Assembly (NCBI GenBank): GCA_002382325.1
Contig: DGAG01000012.1
Location: forward strand, 147,129-211,128
Direction of reading: 5' to 3'
DNA from: Epsilonproteobacteria bacterium UBA4036
Lineage (GTDB): Bacteria > Campylobacterota > Campylobacteria > Campylobacterales > Arcobacteraceae
Length of the DNA: 64,000 nt
A program made the position numbers and the translations under genes. This document shows, in pieces, positions 16,863 through 25,464 of this stretch (position 1 is the stretch's first letter; each line of letters starts with the position of its first letter). The notes beneath the pieces were generated by a model, which was not told where the DNA came from, made no database searches, and saw nothing but the letters and a program-made list of their open reading frames with translations.

Positions 16863-17801
16863 TTGGCAACTTATTTACCATTTGAAGAGAAGCTGAAAAA
16901 TATCGAAGAAGAAATTATAGTTGCAAAATCAAAAGCAGATGAACATGCCGTAGAGATATTGCAAACAAAATTTGAAAAAGAGGTTGAAAAAACCTTTAAA
17001 AATCTTACTGATTATCAAAAACTTCAACTGGCACGACATCCGGATCGTCCTTATGCTTTAGATTACATTCGAGCACTGCTTACAGACGCCTATGAAATTC
17101 ATGGAGACCGACACTTTAACGATGACCAAGCAATTATCTGTTATATTGGTTACATTGGTTCTGAAAAAGTTATGGTCATTGCTGAACAAAAAGGAAGAGG
17201 AACAAAGAATAAACTCAAAAGAAATTTTGGTATGCCCAATCCAGAAGGCTACAGAAAAGCTCTTCGATGTGCCAAAATGGCTGAGAAATTTAATCTTCCT
17301 ATTTTAATGTTAGTTGACACTCCGGGTGCCTATCCAGGAATTGGGGCCGAAGAGAGAAATCAAAGTGAAGCCATCGCAAAAAATTTATTTGAGTTTTCTG
17401 ATTTAAAAACTATTACCATTTCAGTGGTTATTGGAGAGGGGGGCTCAGGTGGAGCTTTAGCCATTTCCATTGCCGATAAACTTGCGATGATGAGATACTC
17501 TGTCTATGCGGTAATCTCTCCTGAAGGATGTGCAGCCATTTTATGGAATGACCCATCACAAGCAGAAACAGCAGCCAATTCACTTAAAATTACAGCGGAA
17601 GCATTAAAAGAGTTGAACTTAATTGATGATGTAATCAATGAACCACTTGTGGGTGGACATCGTAAAAAAGAGGAAGCCTGTAAAGCATTGGGTGATTACT
17701 TTTTAGATCAACTCGAAGAATTAAGAAAATTAACCCCCGAACAACGATATGAGAATCGATATAAAAAGCTGATGAGTTTAGGAGCTTTTGCTAATTCGTA
17801 A
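16863..17801 (+). CDS. accA: Acetyl-CoA carboxylase carboxyltransferase subunit alpha
   Basis: AccA (312 residues) forms, with AccD, the carboxyltransferase that moves CO2 from carboxybiotin to acetyl-CoA. It starts at TTG (16863) behind an AAAAGGAAAA ribosome binding site; no ATG fits the conserved N-terminus TYLPFEEKL. Conserved segments are RHPDRPYALDYI, GDRHFNDD, QKGRGTKNKLKRNFGMP, DTPGAYPGIGAEERNQSEAI and GEGGSGGALAI (oxyanion region). The stop codon TAA falls inside the first unit of a heptamer repeat array. Confidence 0.95.
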   Translation: MATYLPFEEKLKNIEEEIIVAKSKADEHAVEILQTKFEKEVEKTFKNLTDYQKLQLARHPDRPYALDYIRALLTDAYEIHGDRHFNDDQAIICYIGYIGSEKVMVIAEQKGRGTKNKLKRNFGMPNPEGYRKALRCAKMAEKFNLPILMLVDTPGAYPGIGAEERNQSEAIAKNLFEFSDLKTITISVVIGEGGSGGALAISIADKLAMMRYSVYAVISPEGCAAILWNDPSQAETAANSLKITAEALKELNLIDDVINEPLVGGHRKKEEACKALGDYFLDQLEELRKLTPEQRYENRYKKLMSLGAFANS

Positions 17802-17871
17802 AAAGTGAGAAGTAAGTGGTGAGGAGTAAATGGTAAGACAAAGTCACCATTCACCATTCACCATTCACGAT
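17798..17871 (+). repeat. Palindromic heptamer array, copy A (between accA and the HIT gene)
   Basis: The left arm has six tandem units of form GTRANNN: GTAAAAA, GTGAGAA, GTAAGTG, GTGAGGA, GTAAATG, GTAAGAC. After a 4-base centre the right arm carries three TCACCAT units and one TCACGAT, the reverse-complement form. The arms can fold into an imperfect hairpin with G-U pairs. The accA stop (17799-17801) lies in the first left unit and the HIT-gene stop (17865-17867) in the last right unit, so the element fills the whole gap between convergent genes. It may act as a bidirectional terminator. Confidence 0.85.
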
Positions 17872-18203
17872 TCTTTTCCCACCAATCTTCCAACTTTTTC
17901 ACCCGCTAAAAGATGAAAGTGTAAGTGAGAAACTTCTTGTCCACCGTGATTGCCTATATTGGTTATAAGTCGATAACCACTCTGTCTTACTCCCAATTTT
18001 GAAGCCACTTTATGAATAAACTCTGTCATGTTTGCCATAATTTTTGGCGGAATCACGTCAAACGAATCATAATGCTCTTTGGGAATAATTAACACATGTA
18101 TTTTACACGCGGGATTGATGTCCTCAAAACATAAAAACTCTTCACTTTCTAAAATAGTTCTATTGGGTATTTCCCCTTTAACGATTTTACAAAAAATACA
18201 CAT
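17865..18203 (-). CDS. HIT-family nucleotide hydrolase (HinT-like)
   Basis: This 112-residue histidine-triad protein shows the HxHxH motif HLHFH at residues 93-97, with His95 as the likely nucleophile, plus FCFEDINP-like FLCFEDINPA and the N-terminal CIFCKIVKGEIP. Members hydrolyse purine nucleoside phosphoramidates and AMP-lysine type substrates. After the triad the protein ends with a short tail that differs from the usual HinT end, and its last codon and stop lie in the neighbouring heptamer repeat array. The gene is transcribed divergently from pheS. Confidence 0.9.
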   Translation of the reverse strand: MCIFCKIVKGEIPNRTILESEEFLCFEDINPACKIHVLIIPKEHYDSFDVIPPKIMANMTEFIHKVASKLGVRQSGYRLITNIGNHGGQEVSHLHFHLLAGEKVGRLVGKES

Positions 18204-18231
18204 TTTATTTCCTTGAAAATTAACTCAAAAC

Positions 18232-18237
18232 ATTATA
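18232..18237 (-). promoter_or_regulatory. -10 element of the HIT gene
   Basis: The minus strand reads TATAAT here, about 30 bases upstream of the HIT-gene ATG, within the divergent spacer shared with pheS. Confidence 0.5.
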
Positions 18238-18261
18238 ACCAAACTCTAATAAAAATTTGAG

Positions 18262-18267
18262 TACAAT
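18262..18267 (+). promoter_or_regulatory. -10 element of pheS-pheT
   Basis: TACAAT preceded by AATTTGAG. The ATG at 18266 overlaps this box and so cannot be a start on a transcript beginning about 7 bases downstream. This supports the TTG at 18311 as the pheS start. Confidence 0.45.
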
Positions 18268-18310
18268 GGCAATTTTAACTGAACAAGAGTATTATAAATG
18301 GAGAAATATA

Positions 18311-19303
18311 TTGAAAGAGTGGCTTGATAAAATTCAAAATGCAACCTCGTTAGAAGTCCTTGAAAATCTTAGAGTAGAAACCTTAGGAAAGAAAGGAATT
18401 TTAACCTTAGAGTTTGCAAAATTAAAAGATATTCCCAATGAGCAGAAAAAAGAGTTTGCTCAAAATTTAAATGAACAAAAAACTGCAATTACATCTGCTA
18501 TTGATGCTCAAAAAGAGCAATTGGAAAAAGTGGCATTAAACAGTCAATTGCAAGCCGATAAAATTGATGTGACGATGTTTAATAACGAGTCATCAATTGG
18601 TGCTGTTCATCCTGTTATGAGAACCATGGATGCCATTATTTCCTATTTTCAAAACCTAAACTTCTCAATCGAAGAAGGTCCCTTGGTTGAAGATGATTTC
18701 CACAATTTTGAAGCATTGAATTTGCCCAAATACCATCCCGCTCGAGACATGCAAGACACTTTTTACAATAAAGATTTTACTCTGTTAAGAACGCATACTT
18801 CACCTGTTCAAATTCGAACGATGTTAAGCACCAAACCTCCTATTCGTATGATTGCTCCAGGAACAGTCTTTAGAAGAGATTTTGACTTAACGCATACACC
18901 CATGTTTAATCAAATTGAAGGTTTGGTTGTTGACAGTGCAGATAAAATATCATTTGCCAATTTAAAACACGTGTTAGAAGAGTTTTTACATCACACTTTT
19001 GGCAATGTTAATGTTCGATTTAGACCCTCCTTTTTCCCTTTTACAGAACCCAGTGCGGAAGTTGATATCTCTTGTGTTTTTTGTAAAGGAAGCGGTTGTC
19101 GAGTCTGTTCACAAACGGGATGGTTAGAAGTCTTAGGATGTGGAATCGTCGATGAAAATGTTTTTAAAGCCGTAGGATATGAAAATGTCAGCGGTTATGC
19201 GTTTGGTTTAGGCGTTGAAAGATTTGCCATGCTCATTCACAATATTTCAGATTTACGATCACTGTTTGAAAGTGATTTAAGATTATTAGGACAATTTAAA
19301 TGA
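18311..19303 (+). CDS. pheS: Phenylalanyl-tRNA synthetase subunit alpha
   Basis: PheS (330 residues from this start) is the catalytic alpha chain of the alpha2-beta2 synthetase that charges tRNA-Phe. An N-terminal coiled coil is followed by the class II core: HPVMRTMDAI, GPLVEDDFHNFEALN, HPARDMQDTF, RTHTSPVQ (motif 2 area) and a C-terminal AFGLGVERFAML (motif 3). I chose TTG 18311 because GGAG lies 7 bases upstream and the protein then begins KEWLDKI like its relatives; the in-frame ATG at 18266 (345 residues) overlaps a promoter box and has no ribosome binding site. The stop overlaps the pheT start by ATGA. Confidence 0.93.
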   Translation: MKEWLDKIQNATSLEVLENLRVETLGKKGILTLEFAKLKDIPNEQKKEFAQNLNEQKTAITSAIDAQKEQLEKVALNSQLQADKIDVTMFNNESSIGAVHPVMRTMDAIISYFQNLNFSIEEGPLVEDDFHNFEALNLPKYHPARDMQDTFYNKDFTLLRTHTSPVQIRTMLSTKPPIRMIAPGTVFRRDFDLTHTPMFNQIEGLVVDSADKISFANLKHVLEEFLHHTFGNVNVRFRPSFFPFTEPSAEVDISCVFCKGSGCRVCSQTGWLEVLGCGIVDENVFKAVGYENVSGYAFGLGVERFAMLIHNISDLRSLFESDLRLLGQFK

Positions 19304-21618
19304 TAGTTACACGAACTTGGTTACAAGAATTTATAGATATTTCAAAAACATCAACCGATGAGATTTGCAAAACATTAAACTCCATTGGACTTGAAGTTGA
19401 CAGCGTTTCAAAAATTGCTGTTCCCTCAGGTGTAGTCATTGGAAAAGTCTTAGAAAAAAGCAAACACCCTGATGCCGATAAGCTCAATGTTTGTTTGGTT
19501 GATATAGGCAATGAAGTCGTACAAATTGTTTGTGGTGCTAAAAATGTGGATGAAGACCAATATGTTCCAGTGGCAACTGTAGGATGTGATTTGGGCAATG
19601 ATTTTAAAATCAAACCCGCCAAACTAAGAGGTGTTCCTTCAAATGGAATGATTTGTTCAAGTACAGAAATTGGTTTACCCAAACTCAATGATGGAATATT
19701 GGTTCTGGATAACTCTATTGGTGAATTAGTTTTAGGTAAAGAGCTTAACGCTTACACGGCGTTTAATGATGATATTATTGAGATTGACCTTACTGCTAAT
19801 CGAGGCGATTGTTTAAGTATCAATGGTATCGCCAGAGAGTTATCTACTTGCTATAACTTACCGCTTTTTGAAGAAGAAAAGAGTTTAAATTATAATGAAT
19901 TTGGCATTGGTCAAGTACTGGAGATTGAGTGTGCGAGCAATATCGATTCATCATTGATTTTTAAAGCAGCCAATTTTGCTTCTTTTAAATTGCCCCTTTT
20001 ATATAAAATTCGCTTGGCACTGATTGATGCCTACAGCGGCAACGAGATTGAAGATGCCCTAACATATGTGATTCATTCTTTAGGGGTTATTTTAAGTGCT
20101 TATGCCAAAAAAGATGCTTCAAGTAAAGGGGATTTGGCTCTTTTACATATCAAAAAAGATAAAAATGGTTTTGATTGTGTTTATGGAAAGGATTATTTAA
20201 GCACCGTAGGGGTAAGCGTTGAAAAAACTCAAGCCCAAGACGAGATTTATATTATTCAAGCGTCGTACATTGAACCGGATTTACTTGCACGTAAAGTCTT
20301 TGAAACTAAAATTAAAACGGGCGATATTTATTATAAAAGTTCACGAGGAAGTGAGCCCAATATTAAAGCAGGTATTGATTATTTTACCACGTTTATCTCA
20401 AAGTTTGGTGCACAAATTTATGCAGGGAGTGAAACCTTTGTTGAAGATAAAGAAAAAATAACATTAGATATTTGCACCAAAAAAGTCAATGCCATTATTG
20501 GGCAAAAAACCTCAAAAGCCAAAATCGAAAATATTTTAAATGCCTTAGGTTTTGAAGTCAAAGATGGTGCCAGTGGAGTATTATCTATTAAAATCCCACT
20601 TTTTAGACATGACATTAAAAATATTGCCGATGTAACCGAAGAGATTGTAAGAATAATTGGAATTGATAATATCCAATCCAAACCTCTTGCGATTGATGAA
20701 GTCAATCGAACCAATAAAGTTTCAAACGATTTAATCAAGAAAAATGTCATCCGTACCAAAGCCATTGTCAATGGCTTTTTTGAAACCATTACTTATGTTT
20801 TTTCATCCAAAGAGCTTTTGGAAAAATATGGATTTGAAACCGTTGATGATAAAAAAGATATTTTAAATCCCATTACACAAGAGTTAAATACCTATCGAAC
20901 AACCTGTTTACTTAACTTAGCACAAGCGTGTTCAAACAACTTCAAACTGGGCTTTAAAAAAGTGGCATTGTTTGAAATAGGAACCGTCTTTAATACACAC
21001 CGTAATGAGTTTAAAAAGGTCTCTTTTATCTACAGTGGAGATAAAGAATCCGAAGATGTTGGCAATCATGGAAAACCACAAAACATTACTTTTTTTGAAT
21101 TTGCACAAAAAGTATTAAACTGTGTAGGACAATTTGAAATCCAGCCCATGAGCAGCATACCAAATGATTTTATTCACCCTTATCAAAGTGGTGTTATCAT
21201 CATGAACAATAAAGAAGTGGGATACATTTCAAAAATGCATCCCAGTGTTGCAGCCGATTTTGATTTGCCCGATACGTTTATTGCACAAATTGATTTTGAT
21301 GCCATAGAAAACAACCTAAAAAAAGCCAGTGCCTACTCTAAGTTTCAAGCATCAAAGCGAGATTTAAGTATTATTGCACCCAAAAGCTTGGCATTTAAAG
21401 CCATTAAAACTGTGATTAATAACATTAACAATGAGACCATTAAACAGTTTAATTTAGTGGACATCTACAGCGATGAAAAATTGGGTGACAACCAGAGTTT
21501 AACGATCCGATTTGTGCTTCAAAGCGAACACAAAACCATGGAAGAAGAAGATATTACAAATACAATGAACCAAATTTTAGAAGAGTTACAATCACAACTT
21601 TCTGTGGGTTTAAGATAA
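19300..21618 (+). CDS. pheT: Phenylalanyl-tRNA synthetase subunit beta
   Basis: PheT (772 residues) is the large subunit, with editing and tRNA-binding functions. Seen in order are an N-terminal EMAP/OB-type tRNA-binding domain (about 40-150, with HPDADKLNVC and GAKNV), the B3/B4 editing region (about 200-350), a B5 domain (about 385-460), the class II-like core, and a C-terminal FDX-ACB anticodon-binding domain (SKFQASKRDLSI onward). Length is close to the family norm of about 790. It is translationally coupled to pheS by a 4-base overlap and followed 9 bases later by aroA. Confidence 0.95.
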   Translation: MIVTRTWLQEFIDISKTSTDEICKTLNSIGLEVDSVSKIAVPSGVVIGKVLEKSKHPDADKLNVCLVDIGNEVVQIVCGAKNVDEDQYVPVATVGCDLGNDFKIKPAKLRGVPSNGMICSSTEIGLPKLNDGILVLDNSIGELVLGKELNAYTAFNDDIIEIDLTANRGDCLSINGIARELSTCYNLPLFEEEKSLNYNEFGIGQVLEIECASNIDSSLIFKAANFASFKLPLLYKIRLALIDAYSGNEIEDALTYVIHSLGVILSAYAKKDASSKGDLALLHIKKDKNGFDCVYGKDYLSTVGVSVEKTQAQDEIYIIQASYIEPDLLARKVFETKIKTGDIYYKSSRGSEPNIKAGIDYFTTFISKFGAQIYAGSETFVEDKEKITLDICTKKVNAIIGQKTSKAKIENILNALGFEVKDGASGVLSIKIPLFRHDIKNIADVTEEIVRIIGIDNIQSKPLAIDEVNRTNKVSNDLIKKNVIRTKAIVNGFFETITYVFSSKELLEKYGFETVDDKKDILNPITQELNTYRTTCLLNLAQACSNNFKLGFKKVALFEIGTVFNTHRNEFKKVSFIYSGDKESEDVGNHGKPQNITFFEFAQKVLNCVGQFEIQPMSSIPNDFIHPYQSGVIIMNNKEVGYISKMHPSVAADFDLPDTFIAQIDFDAIENNLKKASAYSKFQASKRDLSIIAPKSLAFKAIKTVINNINNETIKQFNLVDIYSDEKLGDNQSLTIRFVLQSEHKTMEEEDITNTMNQILEELQSQLSVGLR

Positions 21619-21627
21619 AGGTCAAAG

Positions 21628-22896
21628 ATGTTAATCGAAAAAGTAGTTAAGCCATTTAATGTTGTCATAGACAATATCGCAAGTGATAAATCCATTTCAC
21701 ATCGTTGTGCCATGTTTTCACTCTTAAGTGATAAAACATCGCATATTAAAAACTTTTTAACAGCCGAAGATACCTTAAATACGTTAAGTATTGTCGAACA
21801 ATTAGGAGCAACCATTACGCGTGATGGAGGAGATGTTACCATTACACCAAAAGCCACACTGGTTGAACCTAAAAATGTATTGGATTGTGGGAACTCGGGA
21901 ACAGCGATGAGACTGTTTTGTGGTTTCTTATCTTCTGTTGAGGGAGCATTTGTTTTAGTGGGTGATAAATATTTACACGAAAGACCCATGAAACGAGTGG
22001 CAGATCCTTTAAGAAGCATTGGAGCACATATTGATGGAAGAGAAGAGGGAAATAAAGCCCCTTTATTTATTCGTGGGGCAAAATTAAATGCCTTTACCTA
22101 TGTTTCACCCATTGATTCAGCGCAAGTAAAATCAGCCATGATTCTTGCAGCGCTTAGAGCCAATGGGGTATCAAAATACAAAGAAAACGAACTCACACGA
22201 GACCATACTGAACGAATGTTAAAAGGAATGGGTGCGAAGGTGCAAACCAATAACGAAGGATTTATTGAAATTGAACCTTTGAAAACTGCTTTAAAGCCTC
22301 TTAATATTACGGTTCCAACTGATCCGTCTTCGGGATTTTTCTTTGCCGTTGCGGCGGCTATTACACCTAATTCAAGTGTTACTATTAAAAATGTAACACT
22401 CAATCCAACTCGTATTGAAGCGTATAAAGTGTTACAACGAATGGGTGCTGATGTTCAATTTAATCAAAAAGAAGATATCTATGAGCCTATTGGTGATATT
22501 GTAGTTTCGCATAAAGAACTCAACGGCGTTGTTGTAGAAGAAAATATTTCATGGTTAATTGATGAACTGCCTGCTTTAAGTATTGCTATGTCATTAGCCA
22601 AAGGAAAATCACTTGTTAAAAATGCCAAAGAACTCAGAGTCAAAGAGAGTGATCGAATTGTCTCTGTGGTTAATAACTTAAAATTATGCGGTGTTACTTA
22701 CACTGAATTTGAAGATGGCTATGAAATTGTGGGGGGAAGCTTACACAAAGCTACGATTAACTCACATGGAGATCATCGAATTGCGATGAGTTTTGCTGTT
22801 GCAGGACTTCATTGCGGTATGACTATTGAAGATACGGAATGTATTTTAACCTCCTTTCCAAACTTTGCAGAAATTTTATCTACCCTAAGAGTATAA
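21628..22896 (+). CDS. aroA: 3-phosphoshikimate 1-carboxyvinyltransferase (EPSP synthase)
   Basis: AroA (422 residues) joins phosphoenolpyruvate to shikimate-3-phosphate, the sixth shikimate step. Conserved elements are SDKSISHR (residues 18-25), LDCGNSGTAMRL, LHERPMKRV, DPSSGFFFAVAAA, LRVKESDRI and HGDHRIAMSFAVAG. The GNSGT context and the absence of LFLGNAGTA suggest a class II, glyphosate-tolerant-like sequence, although this is only a motif impression. It lies in a conserved Campylobacterota order between pheT and ispH. Confidence 0.95.
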   Translation: MLIEKVVKPFNVVIDNIASDKSISHRCAMFSLLSDKTSHIKNFLTAEDTLNTLSIVEQLGATITRDGGDVTITPKATLVEPKNVLDCGNSGTAMRLFCGFLSSVEGAFVLVGDKYLHERPMKRVADPLRSIGAHIDGREEGNKAPLFIRGAKLNAFTYVSPIDSAQVKSAMILAALRANGVSKYKENELTRDHTERMLKGMGAKVQTNNEGFIEIEPLKTALKPLNITVPTDPSSGFFFAVAAAITPNSSVTIKNVTLNPTRIEAYKVLQRMGADVQFNQKEDIYEPIGDIVVSHKELNGVVVEENISWLIDELPALSIAMSLAKGKSLVKNAKELRVKESDRIVSVVNNLKLCGVTYTEFEDGYEIVGGSLHKATINSHGDHRIAMSFAVAGLHCGMTIEDTECILTSFPNFAEILSTLRV

Positions 22897-22897
22897 A

Positions 22898-23725
22898 ATG
22901 AAAGTTAAATTGGCTTCCAGTTACGGGTTTTGTTTCGGAGTAAAACGCGCCATTAAAATCGCAGAAACGTATGAAAACTCTTCAACTATGGGGCCACTTA
23001 TTCATAATCAAAATGAAATCAGTCGTTTAAAAAATGACTACAATGTTGGTTTATATAACGATTTACACGAAGTAAAAGAGCATGATACGGTTATTATTAG
23101 AACGCATGGTATCCCTAAAAATGATCTGAAACTACTCAAACAAAAAGATGCCAAAGTCATCAATGCCACCTGCCCTTTTGTGACTACGCCTCAACAAATT
23201 GTCAAAAAAATGTCAGCAGAACAATACTCAGTTTTAATTTTTGGGGATGAAGAGCATCCTGAAGTTAAAGGGGTTAAATCGTATGCCAGTGACGATGTAC
23301 ACGTTATTGAAGAGTTAAGTGCTTTGGATACTATTCATTTTAAATACGATAAAATTGCTACCGTTGCCCAAACCACGAAAAAAAAAGAGACCTATTTACA
23401 AATTGTTAATGCCTTGATTTTAAAAAACAAAGAAGTCCGAGTGTTTAACACCATTTGTGATGCTACTTTTGAAAATCAAGATGCCGCACGAGAACTCTCT
23501 AAAGAGGTGGATGTTATGATCGTAATTGGAGGAAAAAACTCTTCAAATACGAAACAGCTTCACTCTATTTGCTTAGAAAACTGCACCGACAGTTATTTAA
23601 TTGAAAATAAAAATGAACTCAATGCCCAATGGTTTGAAAACAAAAACCTATGTGGTATCACCGCAGGAGCCTCAACTCCGGATTGGATAATTCAAGAAGT
23701 CGTCAACGAAATTCAAGCTTTGTAA
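22898..23725 (+). CDS. ispH: 4-hydroxy-3-methylbut-2-enyl diphosphate reductase
   Basis: IspH (275 residues) makes IPP and DMAPP in the last step of the methylerythritol phosphate pathway. The three Fe-S cysteines are Cys12 (GFCFGVKRA), Cys92 (NATCPFVT) and Cys187 (NTICDAT); the catalytic Glu region ATVAQTT and the C-terminal AGASTPDWIIQ are also present. It starts one base after the aroA stop, so it is made from the same mRNA. The ispE gene of the same pathway lies at 55237. Confidence 0.96.
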   Translation: MKVKLASSYGFCFGVKRAIKIAETYENSSTMGPLIHNQNEISRLKNDYNVGLYNDLHEVKEHDTVIIRTHGIPKNDLKLLKQKDAKVINATCPFVTTPQQIVKKMSAEQYSVLIFGDEEHPEVKGVKSYASDDVHVIEELSALDTIHFKYDKIATVAQTTKKKETYLQIVNALILKNKEVRVFNTICDATFENQDAARELSKEVDVMIVIGGKNSSNTKQLHSICLENCTDSYLIENKNELNAQWFENKNLCGITAGASTPDWIIQEVVNEIQAL

Positions 23726-23749
23726 TTATTTCTTTAAGAAACTTTTGGC

Positions 23750-23755
23750 TATAAT
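23750..23755 (+). promoter_or_regulatory. -10 element of rpsA
   Basis: TATAAT preceded by CTTTTGGC, 40 bases upstream of the rpsA ATG, is a good extended -10 promoter for a highly expressed ribosomal gene. Confidence 0.6.
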
Positions 23756-23794
23756 CTACGGATTTAATAAATAACGGTTATATGAAGGAAAAAT

Positions 23795-25447
23795 ATGGGT
23801 ATCGAAGATATTGAACTTGGTGAAGACTTTGACTTTGAGCAAATGCTTAATGAGTCTTTAGAAAATAGCGAAAATAACTCTGTAGTTGATGGTGTAATTA
23901 TTGAAATTACTGGTGAAAATGTACTTGTTGATGTAGGACAAAAAGTAGAAGGTCGACTTCCAATTTCTGAAATCACAGTTAATGGTGAAGTAAAGTATAA
24001 AGCAGGTGATGTTATTCCTGTTATGCTTACGGGTAATCGAGGGGAAAGACCTTCTATTTCTCACAGAAAAGTGTTACAAAAAACAAAATTCGATGAATTT
24101 GTAAAAAAACACGGTGACAATGTAGAAGATGTTACCATTGAAGGTAAAATTACTTCTGTCAAAAAACGAGGTGGTTTTATTGTTGAAGACGAAGATGGTT
24201 GTGAATATTTTATGCCAATGGCACAATCGTATTTAAAAACAGTTGGAGCAATTGGTAAAAAAATCAAAGCAAAAGTTTTGAAAATCAATGAAGCCCAAAA
24301 CTCAATTATCATCTCAAGAAAAAAATTGATTGAAGACGGTAAACAAGAGAAAGATTCAAAAGTTACAGAAATTTTAGAGAAAAAAGAGCCTGTAAATGGA
24401 ATCATTAAAAAAATCACTTCGTATGGAATGTTTGTCGATTTAGATGGTATTGACGGGTTAGTTAATTACAACGAAATTTCATACAAAGGGCCTGTAAATC
24501 CTGCGAATTACTACAATGAAGGTGACGAAGTTACTGTTGTTGTTTTATCGTACGATAAAGTCAAACAACACTTATCACTTTCAATCAAAGCAGCCTTACC
24601 TAATCCTTGGGAAGAGATTAAAGATGAATTGGATGTAGGTGATGCTATTACGGTAACTGTATCTAATTTTGAGTCTTATGGGGCATTTGTAGATTTAGGC
24701 AATGACATTGAAGGTCTTTTACACGTCTCTGAAATTTCTTGGAACAAAAATCTTAAAAATCCAAAAGATATGTTGACGTTGGGTGAAGAGATTAATGTTG
24801 AAGTCATTGAACTTAATGTTGAGAAAAAAAGATTACGAGTCTCTTTAAAAAATCTTCAAGAAAAACCCTTTACAAAATTCACAAAAGAGCACAATGTAGG
24901 TGATATTGTCAAAGGAAAAGTAGCCACTATTACTGACTTTGGTGCTTTTATTACTATTGGTGATGTTGATGGATTATTACACAATGAAGAGGCTTCTTGG
25001 GATTCTAATGCCAAATGCAAATCATTGTTTAAAAAAGGGGATGAAGTCGAAGCAAAAATCATTAAAATTGATAAAGAAAAAGAGAATATTTCTCTCTCAA
25101 TTAAAGAGATTTCTGACTCCCCTGCAAAAGCATTTGAAAAAACTCACAACGTGGGAGACATTGTTAAAGGTACCATTAAAGACAACAAAGAGTTTGGTCT
25201 TTTTATAAAACTTGAAGACAATTTAGATGGCTTAATCCGAAAAGAAGATTTTGGTCCATTAAAAGAAGAAGATATTAAAATTGGTGATGAAATTGAAGCC
25301 GTTGTGGTCAACATTGATACAAAGAAAAACAGAGTACGATTATCAATTCGACGACTTGAAGTGCAAAGAGAAAGAGAAACATTAAAAGCAGTCAACGATG
25401 ATTCTTCTATGACACTGGGCGATATTATAAAAGACCAAATTAAATAA
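23795..25447 (+). CDS. rpsA: 30S ribosomal protein S1
   Basis: S1 (550 residues) binds mRNA and helps initiation on the 30S subunit. I count six S1 (OB-fold) repeats, visible from signatures such as GVIIEITGENVLVDVG, GKITSVKKRGGFIV, GIIKKITSYGMFVDL, VTVSNFESYGAFVDLG, GKVATITDFGAFITIG and GTIKDNKEFGLFIKL. Length matches the E. coli protein (557). GAAGGA ribosome binding site precedes the ATG. The gene has its own promoter and is followed 17 bases later by serA. Confidence 0.96.
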   Translation: MGIEDIELGEDFDFEQMLNESLENSENNSVVDGVIIEITGENVLVDVGQKVEGRLPISEITVNGEVKYKAGDVIPVMLTGNRGERPSISHRKVLQKTKFDEFVKKHGDNVEDVTIEGKITSVKKRGGFIVEDEDGCEYFMPMAQSYLKTVGAIGKKIKAKVLKINEAQNSIIISRKKLIEDGKQEKDSKVTEILEKKEPVNGIIKKITSYGMFVDLDGIDGLVNYNEISYKGPVNPANYYNEGDEVTVVVLSYDKVKQHLSLSIKAALPNPWEEIKDELDVGDAITVTVSNFESYGAFVDLGNDIEGLLHVSEISWNKNLKNPKDMLTLGEEINVEVIELNVEKKRLRVSLKNLQEKPFTKFTKEHNVGDIVKGKVATITDFGAFITIGDVDGLLHNEEASWDSNAKCKSLFKKGDEVEAKIIKIDKEKENISLSIKEISDSPAKAFEKTHNVGDIVKGTIKDNKEFGLFIKLEDNLDGLIRKEDFGPLKEEDIKIGDEIEAVVVNIDTKKNRVRLSIRRLEVQRERETLKAVNDDSSMTLGDIIKDQIK

Positions 25448-25464
25448 TTCAAGGATTTTACTAA

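Noticed and set aside
19296..19688. Minus-strand open frame of 130 codons inside pheT
   Set aside because: Antisense to the conserved tRNA-binding domain; composition is Ser/Thr/Leu rich as expected for a shadow frame.
21519..22019. Minus-strand open frame of 166 codons across the pheT-aroA junction
   Set aside because: It lies antisense to two well-conserved genes, has no recognisable protein features, and long antisense frames are common opposite A-rich coding sequence.
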